64,000 bases of DNA from Polynucleobacter sp. 78F-HAINBA. GTDB lineage: Bacteria > Pseudomonadota > Gammaproteobacteria > Burkholderiales > Burkholderiaceae. The stretch's first letter is position 1; the number at the start of each line of letters is the position of its first letter. Positions 39,577 through 50,195 of the stretch are shown here, in pieces. Location: positions 124,001 through 188,000 of the forward strand of contig NZ_JACVOQ010000002.1 in assembly GCF_018882325.1 (NCBI RefSeq), given 5' to 3'. The notes under the pieces were generated by a model. It did no database searches, had not been told where the DNA came from, and saw only the letters and a program-made list of their open reading frames with translations. The position numbers were made by a program, and so were the translations under genes.

Positions 39577-42162
39577 ATGCTAGAAGCCTACAACGCCCAA
39601 GTTGCCGAACGCGCAGCCCTTGGAATTCCAGCCCTCCCCCTGACTAAAGATCAAACTGCCGAACTGGTTGGTTTGCTCAAAAATCCTCCAAAGGGTAAAG
39701 AAGCAGAATTACTTGAACTCATTACCAATCGCGTTCCTGCTGGTGTTGATGAAGCGGCTAAAGTTAAAGCAGAATTTTTGGATGCCGTCGCTAAAGGGAC
39801 TGAGAAGTCCCCTTTGATTTCACGCATTAAAGCTACTGAGCTTTTGGGCACTATGCTCGGCGGCTACAACATTAAGCCTTTGGTTGAATTGCTCTCCGAT
39901 TCAGAGTGCGCAGCTACTGCCGCCGCCGCTTTGAAAAAGACTTTGTTGATGTTTGACTATTTCCATGATGTACAAGAATTAGCTGAAAAAGGTAATGCAG
40001 AAGCTAAAGGCGTTCTGCAAAGCTGGGCTGATGCCGAGTGGTTTACGAGCCGCGCCGCTGTTCCAGAAAGCATGAAGCTCACCGTATTTAAAGTCACCGG
40101 TGAAACCAATACCGACGACCTGTCACCTGCTCCTGACGCATGGAGTCGTCCAGATATTCCGTTGCACGCAACGATCATGCTGAAGAACCCACGTCCAGGC
40201 ATTGAACCCGATGAGGCTGGTGTTCGTGGCCCAATGAAGCAAATTGAAGCTCTCCAAAAGAAAGGCAATCAAATTGCCTACGTTGGTGACGTTGTTGGTA
40301 CAGGATCTTCACGTAAATCTGCAACCAACTCTGTGTTGTGGTGGACTGGTCAAGATATTCCATTTGTTCCGAACAAGCGCTTTGGTGGTGTTTGCTTGGG
40401 TACAAAGATTGCTCCAATCTTCTTTAACACCATGGAAGACGCTGGCGCATTGCCTATCGAGTTAGACGTTTCCGATATGAATATGGGTGACGAAATTGAA
40501 CTCCGTCCATACGAAGGTAAAGCATTTAAGAACGGCAAAGAAATTGCTGCCTTCTCACTCAAGTCACCAGTAATTTTGGATGAAGTTCGTGCAGGCGGTC
40601 GTATTCCTTTGATCGTCGGTCGTGGCCTCACTTCTAAAGCACGCGCAGCACTTGGCTTGCCAGCTTCTACAGAATTCCGTATCCCTGTTAGCCCACCTGA
40701 TAACAAAAAAGGTTTCAGCTTGGCGCAAAAGATGGTTGGCCGCGCTTGTGGATTGCCGGAAGGTCAAGGCGTACGCCCGGACACTTATTGCGAGCCACAC
40801 ATGACTACAGTCGGCTCACAAGACACCACTGGTCCAATGACCCGTGATGAATTGAAAGACTTGGCTTGCTTAGGCTTCTCTGCAGACTTGGTAATGCAAT
40901 CTTTCTGCCATACATCCGCATATCCAAAGCCAGTAGACATTCGCACTCACCATGAGTTGCCAGCGTTTATGACTAACCGTGGCGGCGTTGCATTGCGTCC
41001 AGGTGATGGCGTGATCCACAGCTGGTTAAATCGTTTACTCTTGCCAGATACCTGCGGTACTGGTGGTGATAGTCATACCCGCTTCCCAATCGGCATCTCC
41101 TTCCCTGCTGGCTCTGGCTTAGTTGCCTTTGCTGCCGCTACTGGCGTAATGCCCTTGGATATGCCTGAGTCTGTATTGGTTCGCTTTAAAGGAAAAATGC
41201 AGCCCGGCATTACTTTGCGTGACTTGGTTAATGCAATTCCTCTATATGCCATCAAGAAAGGCTTGTTGACTGTTGAAAAACAAAACAAGAAGAACGTATT
41301 CTCTGGTCGCATCTTAGAAATCGAAGGTTTGCCTGATCTGAAAGTTGAACAAGCATTTGAATTATCCGATGCTTCAGCAGAACGTTCAGCTGCTGGTTGT
41401 GCAATTGCTCTCAGCAAAGAGCCGATCATTGAATACATGCGCTCTAACATCACTTTGATGAAGTGGATGATTGCAAATGGCTACGAAGATAAGCGCACTT
41501 TAGGTCGTCGTATCAAAGCAATGGAAGCGTGGATTGCTAAACCTGACTTGCTCAAGGCTGATGCAAACGCTGATTACGCCGAAGTAATCGAAATCGATAT
41601 GAGCGAGATTAAAGAACCAATCCTAGCTTGCCCTAATGATCCAGACGATGTGAAGTTCTTATCTGAAGTTTCTGGCGAGAAAATCGATGAAGTATTTATC
41701 GGCTCTTGCATGACAAACATCGGACACTTCCGTGCAGCAGGTCAAGTTCTTCAGGGTAAAAAGGATATGCCTACTCGCCTATGGGTGGCTCCTCCAACCA
41801 AGATGGACCAGATGATTTTGACCGAAGAAGGCTATTACGGCATTCTGGGTGCTACAGGTGCCCGCATGGAAACTCCAGGCTGCTCACTCTGTATGGGTAA
41901 CCAGGCTCAAATCCGTAAAGGCTCTACAGCAGTCTCCACATCAACACGTAACTTCCCGAACCGTTTAGGTATCGACACTCGTGTGTATCTCGCTTCTGCT
42001 GAGCTTTCAGCGGTTGCAGCGCTCTTGGGTCGCCTACCAACGCCGCAGGAGTATTTTGAGCAAGTTGAGTCATTGAACGCTAAATCTGGTGAAGTTTATA
42101 AGTACATGAACTTTGACAAGATTAAGTCATTCAGCGATGTTGCTGACACAGTAACAATCTAA
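39577..42162 (+). CDS. acnB: Aconitate hydratase B
   Basis: TCA-cycle enzyme (citrate to isocitrate; may also process 2-methyl-aconitate). The 861-residue protein has the AcnB layout: N-terminal HEAT-like domain, then the swivel domain (residues about 160-380), then the catalytic Fe-S domains, with [23 protein letters not shown] and CSLCMGNQA holding the cluster cysteines. AGGAAA precedes ATG 39577. A strong hairpin pair follows the stop. Confidence 0.97.
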   Translation: MLEAYNAQVAERAALGIPALPLTKDQTAELVGLLKNPPKGKEAELLELITNRVPAGVDEAAKVKAEFLDAVAKGTEKSPLISRIKATELLGTMLGGYNIKPLVELLSDSECAATAAAALKKTLLMFDYFHDVQELAEKGNAEAKGVLQSWADAEWFTSRAAVPESMKLTVFKVTGETNTDDLSPAPDAWSRPDIPLHATIMLKNPRPGIEPDEAGVRGPMKQIEALQKKGNQIAYVGDVVGTGSSRKSATNSVLWWTGQDIPFVPNKRFGGVCLGTKIAPIFFNTMEDAGALPIELDVSDMNMGDEIELRPYEGKAFKNGKEIAAFSLKSPVILDEVRAGGRIPLIVGRGLTSKARAALGLPASTEFRIPVSPPDNKKGFSLAQKMVGRACGLPEGQGVRPDTYCEPHMTTVGSQDTTGPMTRDELKDLACLGFSADLVMQSFCHTSAYPKPVDIRTHHELPAFMTNRGGVALRPGDGVIHSWLNRLLLPDTCGTGGDSHTRFPIGISFPAGSGLVAFAAATGVMPLDMPESVLVRFKGKMQPGITLRDLVNAIPLYAIKKGLLTVEKQNKKNVFSGRILEIEGLPDLKVEQAFELSDASAERSAAGCAIALSKEPIIEYMRSNITLMKWMIANGYEDKRTLGRRIKAMEAWIAKPDLLKADANADYAEVIEIDMSEIKEPILACPNDPDDVKFLSEVSGEKIDEVFIGSCMTNIGHFRAAGQVLQGKKDMPTRLWVAPPTKMDQMILTEEGYYGILGATGARMETPGCSLCMGNQAQIRKGSTAVSTSTRNFPNRLGIDTRVYLASAELSAVAALLGRLPTPQEYFEQVESLNAKSGEVYKYMNFDKIKSFSDVADTVTI

Positions 42163-42171
42163 GTATTAATA

Positions 42172-42188
42172 GCCCCGATGTTTGGGGC
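42172..42188 (+). other. Small hairpin after acnB
   Basis: GCCCC (42172-42176) and GGGGC (42184-42188) with a seven-base loop lie ten bases after the acnB stop and just before a stronger terminator. There is no T run; it may assist termination or protect the mRNA 3' end. Confidence 0.4.
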
Positions 42189-42191
42189 AAT

Positions 42192-42221
42192 AAAAAAGGC
42201 GATCAACCGATCGCCTTTTTT
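42192..42221 (+). terminator. Bidirectional terminator between acnB and the spermidine-synthase-like gene
   Basis: Stem GGCGATC and GATCGCC around AACC, flanked by A6 on the left and T6 on the right, so it can serve both the plus-strand acnB transcript and the minus-strand ybbA-purL transcript. Confidence 0.9.
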
Positions 42222-42236
42222 CTTATCTAAATTTGC

Positions 42237-43013
42237 CTAGATGCAGAGCTTATTTTCTTGATGGGCATTCTCACGATTCAAACCAGAAGCCCAGGTATTG
42301 GTTGGCAAGCCAGTTTTTTCCATGATTAATTTGGCGCGCTTTGAGACTTCCTTCCACTCAACATCTAATTGCGGACCTTTAAAAGCAATCGCAACAACGT
42401 TACAGTCATGAGACTCTGGAAACAGAAGGACTCGATTATCAAATGCTTCACAGATATTGTTTAAATTGATATCAAAGCTCTTGTGACGAGAAAACAAATT
42501 CACCGTTAGTACGCCGGGTGACTTGAGAATGTCGTAACAGCCTTTGTAGAATTCTAAGGAGCTAGCAGCCGGGCCATCGCAAATAGCGTCATATAAGTCA
42601 ACCTGAACCGCATCAAAGCGATCCTGATTCTTCTTGTTCTGAACAAAAGCCTTGGCATCGGCTTTCAATGTCTCTAGACGGCGATCATCATCAGGAGTGA
42701 AGAACATGCTGCGAGCAGACACAATCACAGCAGGATTGAGTTCAACAACTGTAGTTTTTACAGCTGGGCAATAACGATGAGCAAACTTTGTCAGAGCGCC
42801 AGTTCCTAAGCCAAGTTGAGCAATTCTCATGCCAGGCTTAGTTTCCAAAAACAATAACCAAGCCATCATTTGCTGGTTGTATTCCAGATAAATCTCATCT
42901 GGATCACGAATGCGCATTGCACCCTGAATTAACTCGCTACCAAAGTGCAAATAGCGCACTCCACCACTCTCAGAAAATGTAACTGGCTCCATCGCCATAG
43001 ATGAATCTGGCAT
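42237..43013 (-). CDS. Spermidine synthase-like methyltransferase-fold protein
   Basis: Rossmann-fold protein of 258 residues from ATG 43013, which lies four bases after the purL stop; a longer frame would run into purL. It has the nucleotide-binding AQLGLGTGALTKF (65-77), then VVELNPAVI and VQVDLYDA. The fold matches polyamine synthases, but the usual acidic residues for putrescine binding are not clearly visible. The product may thus be an uncharacterised SAM- or dcSAM-dependent transferase. Confidence 0.8.
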   Translation of the reverse strand: MPDSSMAMEPVTFSESGGVRYLHFGSELIQGAMRIRDPDEIYLEYNQQMMAWLLFLETKPGMRIAQLGLGTGALTKFAHRYCPAVKTTVVELNPAVIVSARSMFFTPDDDRRLETLKADAKAFVQNKKNQDRFDAVQVDLYDAICDGPAASSLEFYKGCYDILKSPGVLTVNLFSRHKSFDINLNNICEAFDNRVLLFPESHDCNVVAIAFKGPQLDVEWKEVSKRAKLIMEKTGLPTNTWASGLNRENAHQENKLCI

Positions 43014-43017
43014 TAGA

Positions 43018-46000
43018 TTACTTTGCCCAGACTCTAGCGTTGCGGAATAATCGCATCCATGGGCTTGCTCCATCTGGTGTGTCGAGCCATTCACTTGGTG
43101 CCCAGCTCATCTGCACCGCCCTAAAGACGCGCTCAGGATGCGGCATCATGACCGTGAAGCGACCATCTGGAGTAGTAACGCCAGTTAAACCACCAGGCGA
43201 ACCATTTGGATTCATTGGGTAGGTTTCAGTAGGGTTACCTTGGTGATCCACAAAACGGAGAGCAGCCAACCCTTGTTTCTGAAGCGCCTCTAAATTGCCT
43301 TGTTGGCTAAAGTTAGCAAAGCCCTCGCCATGCGCAATAGCGATAGGTAGCTGACTTCCTGTCATACCCTGGGTAAAGATGGAAGGCGATGCCATCACTT
43401 CAGCCATCACCAATCGAGCCTCGTACTGCTCGGATTGATTGCGGGTAAATTTAGGCCATGCTTCAGCACCAGGAATAATTCCTGCTAGATTGCTCATCAT
43501 TTGGCAACCATTACAGACACCTAAAGCAAAACTATCTTGGCGATTAAAGAATGAGGAGAACTGATCGCGTAATTGAGCATTAAAGAGGATAGTTTTCGCC
43601 CAACCCTCGCCTGCCCCCAATACGTCTCCATAGCTAAATCCACCGCAGGCAACCAGGCCACGGAAATCATCTAACTTGGATTTACCAGAAAGCAGATCTG
43701 ACATATGAACGTCATAACTATCAAAGCCAGCCCAATTCATGGCATAAGCCATTTCTACATGAGAATTAACACCCTGCTCACGCAAGATAGCGACTTTAGG
43801 TCTAGCATTCTTATTAATGAATGGTGCTGCAATATCTTCCGCAATATCAAATGTCAGCTTTGGTGACATTCCAGTATCGGCAACGTTATCGAGTAGCGCA
43901 AACTCACTATCAGCACAATCTGGATTATCGCGTAAGCGAGCAATCTGATAACTCGTGTTAGCCCACATCTTTTGCAGGACTTCACGTGGTTCAGCAAAGA
44001 TATTTTTTGCATCACGCCAAATTTCAATCCGGCCATTGGTATTTGGTTTTGCAATCACGTGACTGAACGCGCTCAGGTTCAATTTACGCAAAACAGCAAA
44101 TACAGCATCCCGATCAGCTTTGCGAATCTGAATTACCGCACCAAGCTCTTCATTAAATAAAGCGCGCATGGTTTGCTCATGACGTCGACCAGATACCTGT
44201 TGCGCCCAGTTCTTAGCGTCACCCCAGTCAGCCTCTTGCCCAACATCAACAGCAATCATGTCGACATTCATTGAAATGCCGGTATGCGATGCAAATGCCA
44301 TCTCTGCAATACAGGCGAACAAGCCGCCGTCAGAACGGTCATGGTAAGCCAGCAACTGATCTGCTTTGCGCAGTTCAATGATGGAAGTAGCAAGTGCCTT
44401 CAGATCATCTGGGTGATCTACATTCGGAGCTGATTTACCAGATTGATTGAGTACTTGAGCAAGAATGCTTCCAGCCATGCGGTTTTTACCGCGACCTAAA
44501 TCAATCAAGATCAATTCAGTTTCTAATGCTGCGCCAGATTCATCTTTGAGTTTAAGCAAAGGCGTTGTAGTTTTACGAACGTCCTGAACTGCAGCAAAAG
44601 CAGAAATAATTAAGGAGACTGGAGAAACCACTTTTTTGGCTTGATCGCCCTCCTGCCATGCAGTAGCCATAGATAGAGAGTCTTTACCAACCGGAATAGA
44701 AATGCCAAGTGCTGGACATAAATCCATCCCAATTGCTCTAACGGAGTCATACAGCTTTGCATCTTCTCCGGGTGCACCACAAGCAGCCATCCAATTAGCA
44801 GAAAGCTTAACGTCTTCTAAGCGACGAATGTCCGCAGCCAATAGATTAGTAATGGCTTCACCAACTGCCATCTTGGCAGCGGCTGGTGCATCAATCACGG
44901 CCAATGGAGTACGCTCGCCCATGGTCATAACTTCACCACGGTAGCCCTTGTAATCCATCAAGGTAACTGCACAGTCAGCAACAGGAACTTGCCATGGCCC
45001 AACAAATGGATCACGAGTATTGAGACCACCAACGGTACGATCGCCGATAGTAATCAAGAATGATTTACTAGCAACTGTGGGTTGCTGCAGAACCCAAGCA
45101 ATGCATTGGGCAAGATCGGCGTCAGTGACATTTAATTCTTCAAACTCTTGTGCCACACGCGTCACATCACGATGCATACGTGGCGGCTTGCCTAGCAATA
45201 CTTCCATTGGCATATCAATGGGCATTGCAGCATCGGTACCAGTAGTTTCTTTACTGTCGCTTAGCTGAAGTTGACGCTCAACTGTTGCTTCACCCACTAC
45301 GGCAAATGGGCATCGCTCGCGCTCACAGAGTGACTTAAACAGCTCCAGATCTTTAGCCTCAATTGCTAGAACATAACGCTCTTGAGATTCGTTACACCAA
45401 ATCTCTGCAGGACTCATGCCGCTTTCCTCAAGCGGCACTTTGCGCAACTGAAATTGGGCGCCTAAGCCGGCACCATCAGCTAGCTCTGGAAATGCATTGG
45501 AAATACCACCCGCACCAACATCATGAATTGAAACAATAGGGTTACTCTGACCCATTGCAATACAAGAATTGATCACTTCTTGTGCACGGCGTTCCATTTC
45601 TGGGTTACCGCGTTGGACAGAATCAAAATCTAAATCTGCAGTATTGGTTCCGGTTGCAACAGAACTACCAGTTGCGCCACCCATACCAATACGCATACCA
45701 GGGCCACCTAATTGAATAAATAAGTGCCCCGCTTTAATTTGCTTCTTTGCAGTATGAATTGAATCAATGCTACCGATACCACCAGCAATCATGATGGGCT
45801 TGTGATAACCGCGACGAACACCTTCTAAGGTTTGCTCAAAGACGCGAAAATAACCACCGAGAATGGGACGACCAAATTCATTATTAAATGCGGCGCCACC
45901 TAATGGACCATCAATCATGATCTGTAGTGGTGTGGCAATACGCTCTGGCTTGCCGTACTTCTCAGACTCCCATGGCAAACCGGTGCCAGGGATATTGAGG

Positions 46001-47049
46001 TTTGAAACAGAGAAGCCAGTAAGGCCTGCTTTAGGACGCCCGCCGACACCAGTCGCACCTTCATCACGAATCTCGCCACCAGCACCTGTAGAGGCGCCCG
46101 GAAATGGTGCAATTGCCGTTGGGTGATTGTGAGTCTCCACCTTCATCAAGGTATGTACTAAACGTGTGTCTTTTTCGTAACGACGACCCTCACCTTTGGG
46201 GGACCAAGTTTCTGACTCGGCTCCCACCATCACTGCTGAGTTGTCGGAGTAGGCCACGATCGTGCCTTCTGGCTGAAGTTGATGCGTATTGCGAATCATT
46301 GCAAATAGGGATTTCTCTTGATCATCCCCATCGATAGTCCAACTAGAGTTGAAAATCTTATGACGGCAATGTTCACTATTCGCCTGGGCAAACATGATCA
46401 ACTCAACATCGCTCGGATTACGTTCTAAGCGAATGAAATTCTCAACGAGATAAAGCACCTCATCTTCCGATAAGGCGAGACCTAAGTCTTGATTTGCTTT
46501 ATCTAGTGCAGCTCTGCCCTCAGTTAATACTGGGATGCGGACAAATGGGCGATCAGGCAGAGATTGATATAAAGCACTAGCTTCATTGATATCTGAGATA
46601 ACAGCCTCAGTCATACGATCATGTAATGCAGCCAACACCAGCTGATCTTGTTCTGTGCTGAGTGCTTTTTTACTCTGCCAAGCATACTGAACGCCACGCT
46701 CAATACGTAACACTTGAAGCCCGCATTGACGTGCAATATCTGTTGCTTTACTAGCCCATGGAGAAACTGTGCCAAATCGGGGAATAGCAATCGCAGATTG
46801 TTTATCGGCGGCTTTGCTGAATAAGGAGCCGCCCTTCAGCTGAGATTTAAAAGGTTGGCCGTAAGTCAGAAGACTCTCGAGCACCTCTTTATCTTTGGCA
46901 CTGAGTTCTGACTCAGACCAAACGAAATGAAGGTATTGAGCCTCTATGGACTCAAGTTGAATTCCTTGGGCTGCGAGCGAAGCTAAAAGTCGCTGTTGGC
47001 GGAAGGCTGAAAGGGCATTTGCCCCGGGCAAGCAACAGAATGATGACAT
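43018..47049 (-). CDS. purL: Phosphoribosylformylglycinamidine synthase (single-chain)
   Basis: Fourth step of purine synthesis: FGAR to FGAM with glutamine. The 1343-residue protein is the large fused form. The N-terminal and two AIRS-like synthetase halves include [22 protein letters not shown] and [17 protein letters not shown], and the C-terminal glutaminase has [15 protein letters not shown] (nucleophile Cys) and [10 protein letters not shown]. It is placed between ybbA-like (21 bp upstream) and the spermidine-synthase-like gene (four bases downstream). Confidence 0.97.
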   Translation of the reverse strand: MSSFCCLPGANALSAFRQQRLLASLAAQGIQLESIEAQYLHFVWSESELSAKDKEVLESLLTYGQPFKSQLKGGSLFSKAADKQSAIAIPRFGTVSPWASKATDIARQCGLQVLRIERGVQYAWQSKKALSTEQDQLVLAALHDRMTEAVISDINEASALYQSLPDRPFVRIPVLTEGRAALDKANQDLGLALSEDEVLYLVENFIRLERNPSDVELIMFAQANSEHCRHKIFNSSWTIDGDDQEKSLFAMIRNTHQLQPEGTIVAYSDNSAVMVGAESETWSPKGEGRRYEKDTRLVHTLMKVETHNHPTAIAPFPGASTGAGGEIRDEGATGVGGRPKAGLTGFSVSNLNIPGTGLPWESEKYGKPERIATPLQIMIDGPLGGAAFNNEFGRPILGGYFRVFEQTLEGVRRGYHKPIMIAGGIGSIDSIHTAKKQIKAGHLFIQLGGPGMRIGMGGATGSSVATGTNTADLDFDSVQRGNPEMERRAQEVINSCIAMGQSNPIVSIHDVGAGGISNAFPELADGAGLGAQFQLRKVPLEESGMSPAEIWCNESQERYVLAIEAKDLELFKSLCERERCPFAVVGEATVERQLQLSDSKETTGTDAAMPIDMPMEVLLGKPPRMHRDVTRVAQEFEELNVTDADLAQCIAWVLQQPTVASKSFLITIGDRTVGGLNTRDPFVGPWQVPVADCAVTLMDYKGYRGEVMTMGERTPLAVIDAPAAAKMAVGEAITNLLAADIRRLEDVKLSANWMAACGAPGEDAKLYDSVRAIGMDLCPALGISIPVGKDSLSMATAWQEGDQAKKVVSPVSLIISAFAAVQDVRKTTTPLLKLKDESGAALETELILIDLGRGKNRMAGSILAQVLNQSGKSAPNVDHPDDLKALATSIIELRKADQLLAYHDRSDGGLFACIAEMAFASHTGISMNVDMIAVDVGQEADWGDAKNWAQQVSGRRHEQTMRALFNEELGAVIQIRKADRDAVFAVLRKLNLSAFSHVIAKPNTNGRIEIWRDAKNIFAEPREVLQKMWANTSYQIARLRDNPDCADSEFALLDNVADTGMSPKLTFDIAEDIAAPFINKNARPKVAILREQGVNSHVEMAYAMNWAGFDSYDVHMSDLLSGKSKLDDFRGLVACGGFSYGDVLGAGEGWAKTILFNAQLRDQFSSFFNRQDSFALGVCNGCQMMSNLAGIIPGAEAWPKFTRNQSEQYEARLVMAEVMASPSIFTQGMTGSQLPIAIAHGEGFANFSQQGNLEALQKQGLAALRFVDHQGNPTETYPMNPNGSPGGLTGVTTPDGRFTVMMPHPERVFRAVQMSWAPSEWLDTPDGASPWMRLFRNARVWAK

Positions 47050-47070
47050 GGCAAGATTATAAGGTTTTGC

Positions 47071-47751
47071 TTAAGCCAGGCGCCCGCCCTGAAGACTCAA
47101 TTGGCGTCCGCACCGAGCAGCTAAGGCTGGATCGTGGGTCACCAGAACCAGGGTTGAAGAATTCTCCCGATTTAGCTCAAAAAGGAGCTCAATCACCCTA
47201 TTTCCGCTAGCTTCGTCCAGGCTCCCGGTAGGCTCATCGGCAAACAGAATGGCGGGCTTATTAATGAAAGCTCGGGCTAGCGCCACCCGTTGCTGTTCAC
47301 CACCTGACAGCGTCTTAGGAAAGTGATTGGCTCTCAGGCTTAAGCCAACCTTTTCTAGCCATTGATTAGCCTCTAGCCTGGCTTTAGCATGGTCTACGCC
47401 TGCCATCTCCAAGGGAAGCATGACGTTCTCTAGGGCCGTTAGGTGTGGCAACAGCTGGAAAGACTGAAATACAAAGCCAACGAACTGACCACGCAAACGT
47501 GCCCTGCCATCTTCATCCAAGAGATTAAGGCTTTGCCCCATTAAATCAATTTGCCCCGAGCTTGGCAGATCTAAACCAGCCAAGAGGCTTAACAAGGTAC
47601 TCTTTCCAGAGCCGGAAGCGCCAATAATTGCCACACTTTCACCTTGCTCAATTTGAAAACTCAAGTCGTGCAAAATAGCCAGGTCACCATCAGCCGTATT
47701 TACCAGCTTGCCAACGCGATCGGCAACAATGGAATTAGACTGTTTGTTCAT
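47071..47751 (-). CDS. ABC transporter ATP-binding protein (YbbA/LolD type)
   Basis: A 226-residue MacB/LolD-family ATPase with Walker A IGASGSGKST (41-50), signature TLSGGEQQRVALARAF and Walker B AILFADEPTGSLDE. No permease gene is adjacent. In E. coli ybbA lies divergent to tesA and beside the permease ybbP; here the divergent tesA-like gene is present but the permease is not. Confidence 0.88.
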   Translation of the reverse strand: MNKQSNSIVADRVGKLVNTADGDLAILHDLSFQIEQGESVAIIGASGSGKSTLLSLLAGLDLPSSGQIDLMGQSLNLLDEDGRARLRGQFVGFVFQSFQLLPHLTALENVMLPLEMAGVDHAKARLEANQWLEKVGLSLRANHFPKTLSGGEQQRVALARAFINKPAILFADEPTGSLDEASGNRVIELLFELNRENSSTLVLVTHDPALAARCGRQLSLQGGRLA

Positions 47752-47776
47752 GTGAAAATTTTCTAGAGTGGAAAAA

Positions 47777-48427
47777 ATGTGGATTCAGTTTTTAACTGTG
47801 AATAAATTCATTACAGGGCTATTTTGCCTTGTATTAAGCATTTCTTCTTGGGCACAAGTAAAGCCAGTAGTCCTGATACTGGGTGATAGCCTTTCTGCTG
47901 AATACGGCCTGCCGCGTGGCACGGGGTGGGTCACCCTGCTCCAAGAGCAATTAGCCAAAGATCAAAGTCCGTGGAACGTTTTTAACGCCAGCATTAGCGG
48001 AGAAACTAGCTCGGGTGGCCTGAGCCGCCTCCCCAATCTCTTGGATCAGAAAAAACCAGGAATTGTGCTTATAGAGCTGGGGGCAAATGATGCCTTGCGA
48101 GGATTGCCTGTAAATCAAACCGAAGCCAATCTTCGCAAGATGATTCAGGTGAGCAAAAAATCGGGTGCAAAGGTTTTGCTCTGCGGCATACAGATTCCTT
48201 CGAACTATGGCCAAACCTACACCATGCAATTTAAGAATCTCTACCCCTTGCTTGCAAGTCAAGAGCGTATCGAGTTAATGCCATTTTTCTTAGAAGGCGT
48301 TGCCACAAAACCAGAATTGTTCCAGGCGGATCGCCTACATCCCAATGTGGCGGCACAAAGCGTTATCTTTAAAAACGTATGGGGCTCAATGGCCCCATAC
48401 AGTAACTTACTTAAAAAACTGCCTTAG
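47777..48427 (+). CDS. tesA: GDSL-type arylesterase/lysophospholipase (TesA-like)
   Basis: Periplasmic esterase of 216 residues from ATG 47777 (a GTG at 47768 is in frame), with a Sec leader (ending SWAQ). SGNH motifs are LGDSLSAEYGLP (Ser38), GETSSGG, LGANDALRG (Asn104) and DRLHP (Asp185, His188). The divergent ybbA neighbour is the same as in E. coli, supporting TesA identity. It is convergent with the PpiD-like gene with two bases between stops. Confidence 0.9.
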   Translation: MWIQFLTVNKFITGLFCLVLSISSWAQVKPVVLILGDSLSAEYGLPRGTGWVTLLQEQLAKDQSPWNVFNASISGETSSGGLSRLPNLLDQKKPGIVLIELGANDALRGLPVNQTEANLRKMIQVSKKSGAKVLLCGIQIPSNYGQTYTMQFKNLYPLLASQERIELMPFFLEGVATKPELFQADRLHPNVAAQSVIFKNVWGSMAPYSNLLKKLP

Positions 48428-48429
48428 TT

Positions 48430-49896
48430 TTAACTGCCCGCACTACCTGCGCTTGCTTGCTTGAGCGGGTTGATGACTTTAACGCCAGCGCTATTACGCC
48501 AATAGCCCATAAAGCCAGCAAATTCGGCTTGCGCAGCCAGCGCTTGAATCTGTTGCGCCTGAGCCTTATGTACCTTGGCATCAACTGCAGGTGGCTGACG
48601 AACTTGATCAATACGATAAATCGTAGTGCCAACACCTGGATTGGCAACCGAAACTACAGCCGGCAAGTTGCTTGCATTAACAGACATAACTTCATCCATT
48701 GATGGACCAACTAAGCTGCCGGGCTTATTGCGTGAGATCCAGCTAGGACTTGAGAAACCAGCGGCATTCTTCGGATCTTTTTCAAGTGCGGCTAATTTCT
48801 CGCTTGCAGCAGAAATGGCCAATTTCTCTGCAGCACGTTGGCTAACTTGACGCTTCACTTCTGCTGCAACCTCGCTATACGGCAAAATTTGTGCTGGGTG
48901 CAAAGTAACTACCCGAGCAGATACAAATACACCTGACGCCGTTTGAACAGCTTCAGTATTGCGCTTGTTCTTGAGGGACTCATCACCATAAAGAGACTGC
49001 ATCACCTTAGGATTAGCCAAGGGATGATCTTTGGATACGCCTGGCGCACCACCACGAGTCACACCCTTCTGGGTTTGAATGCTGAGCTTTAATTTATCAG
49101 CCGCAGGCTTTAAGCTGTCAGACTGGTCGTAAGTCATATTCGCAAACTGATCTGCCTTTTCATTAAAGGCTTTGGAGTCTTCTTTTGGATCTGCTTTGAG
49201 AACAATGTACTCAACATCAATGTATTCAGGACGCTCAAATAATTTTGCATTAGCTTCATAAAAAGCCTGCAGCTCTTCAGCACTTGGATTCACTTTAGAT
49301 AAATAATCTTTAGCGTTGAACTGCAAAGCCTGAACTTGTCTTTCGGTCTCATACAAAGATGAAACAATCTCAGATAATTTTGGGCTTGCCAGTTCTGTAC
49401 GCGCAACTGAGTTAACTAACTGCTGAATTTTTAAGTCAAAGCTTTGACCGGCATAGAACTGCTCTTCATTCATGCCGTTGCTTGCCAATAACTGCTTAAA
49501 GCGAGCATCATCAAATGTGCCATCTTGACGATATAAAGCACGAATCTGAGGAATCTTTTGCAGACTATTCACAAGCTCTTGCTTACCCACTTGCAAGCGC
49601 AGGTCGCTCACCGCAAATCCTAAGATACGCTGCTGGAGCAACTCATTCAAAATTGCCTGACGAAACGGCAGACTTTGAGCAATTTGCATGTTTCCGCCAA
49701 CACGCTCAGCCTGACGCTTAGCAGCCATATCCACTTCTTGCGCAGTAATTGGTTTGCCATTCACCTTAACAATATCCGTTTCTTTATCCATAAATCCGGA
49801 ATAGCTGGAGATGCCGAACAAGGCAAAAGAAGGAACAATAAACAGCATCAATACAAACTGTAGAATTTTTTGGTGCTTACGTACGGAATCAAACAT
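48430..49896 (-). CDS. PpiD-like SurA_N protein lacking a visible parvulin domain
   Basis: A 488-residue inner-membrane-anchored protein. It begins MFDSVRKHQKILQFVLMLF with a single membrane segment (about 11-33) and a SurA_N_3 domain (34-210; GKPITAQEVD, NELLQQRILG), exactly as in PpiD. After YIDVEYIVLKADP (around 225) a parvulin domain with HIL, GGDLGW and GxHII motifs would be expected, but none is present, and the protein is about 130 residues shorter than E. coli PpiD. The C-terminal PpiD-like tail remains. It is probably a chaperone without isomerase activity. Confidence 0.82.
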   Translation of the reverse strand: MFDSVRKHQKILQFVLMLFIVPSFALFGISSYSGFMDKETDIVKVNGKPITAQEVDMAAKRQAERVGGNMQIAQSLPFRQAILNELLQQRILGFAVSDLRLQVGKQELVNSLQKIPQIRALYRQDGTFDDARFKQLLASNGMNEEQFYAGQSFDLKIQQLVNSVARTELASPKLSEIVSSLYETERQVQALQFNAKDYLSKVNPSAEELQAFYEANAKLFERPEYIDVEYIVLKADPKEDSKAFNEKADQFANMTYDQSDSLKPAADKLKLSIQTQKGVTRGGAPGVSKDHPLANPKVMQSLYGDESLKNKRNTEAVQTASGVFVSARVVTLHPAQILPYSEVAAEVKRQVSQRAAEKLAISAASEKLAALEKDPKNAAGFSSPSWISRNKPGSLVGPSMDEVMSVNASNLPAVVSVANPGVGTTIYRIDQVRQPPAVDAKVHKAQAQQIQALAAQAEFAGFMGYWRNSAGVKVINPLKQASAGSAGS

Positions 49897-50001
49897 GAAT
49901 TAATCGCTCGAAAATAAAGTCAATAATGCGAGTGTACTAGGCAGAAGGTCTAGAGGAACTAGAAAGCCTATAAGAGGAAAAGCGAATGCGATTTGGGAAA
50001 C

Positions 50002-50077
50002 TGGTGGGCGCTGACGGGATCGAACCGCCGACATTCTGCGTGTAAGGCAGACGCTCTACCATCTGAGCTAAGCGCCC
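50002..50077 (-). tRNA. tRNA-Val (TAC)
   Basis: A 76-base cloverleaf on the minus strand: acceptor GGGCGCT/AGCGCCC, D arm TTAGCTCAGATGGTAGAGC, anticodon stem TCTGC/GCAGA with TAC, T arm CGGTTCGATCCCG, encoded CCA. A TACAAT box (complement of 50096-50101) just upstream could be its -10, though no good -35 is seen. Confidence 0.95.
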
Positions 50078-50113
50078 CAAATTAATACAGACGAGATTGT
50101 AACCTAGTGCGGG

Positions 50114-50179
50114 AATAAAAGAGGGATTCTTCATCAGAATGGACTTAAATAAACCGTTCAATATGACTCAAAATCCCTC
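50114..50179 (-). terminator. Candidate long-loop terminator after lon
   Basis: GAGGGATT (50121-50128) and AATCCCTC (50172-50179) are an 8-bp perfect inverted repeat 43 bases apart. On the minus strand the second arm is followed by TTTTATT. It begins 16 bases after the lon stop. The long loop makes it uncertain. Confidence 0.4.
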
Positions 50180-50195
50180 AAATATCCCCTAGACA

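Noticed and set aside
41073-41453. 126-codon minus-strand frame inside acnB
   Set aside because: Antisense shadow of aconitase.
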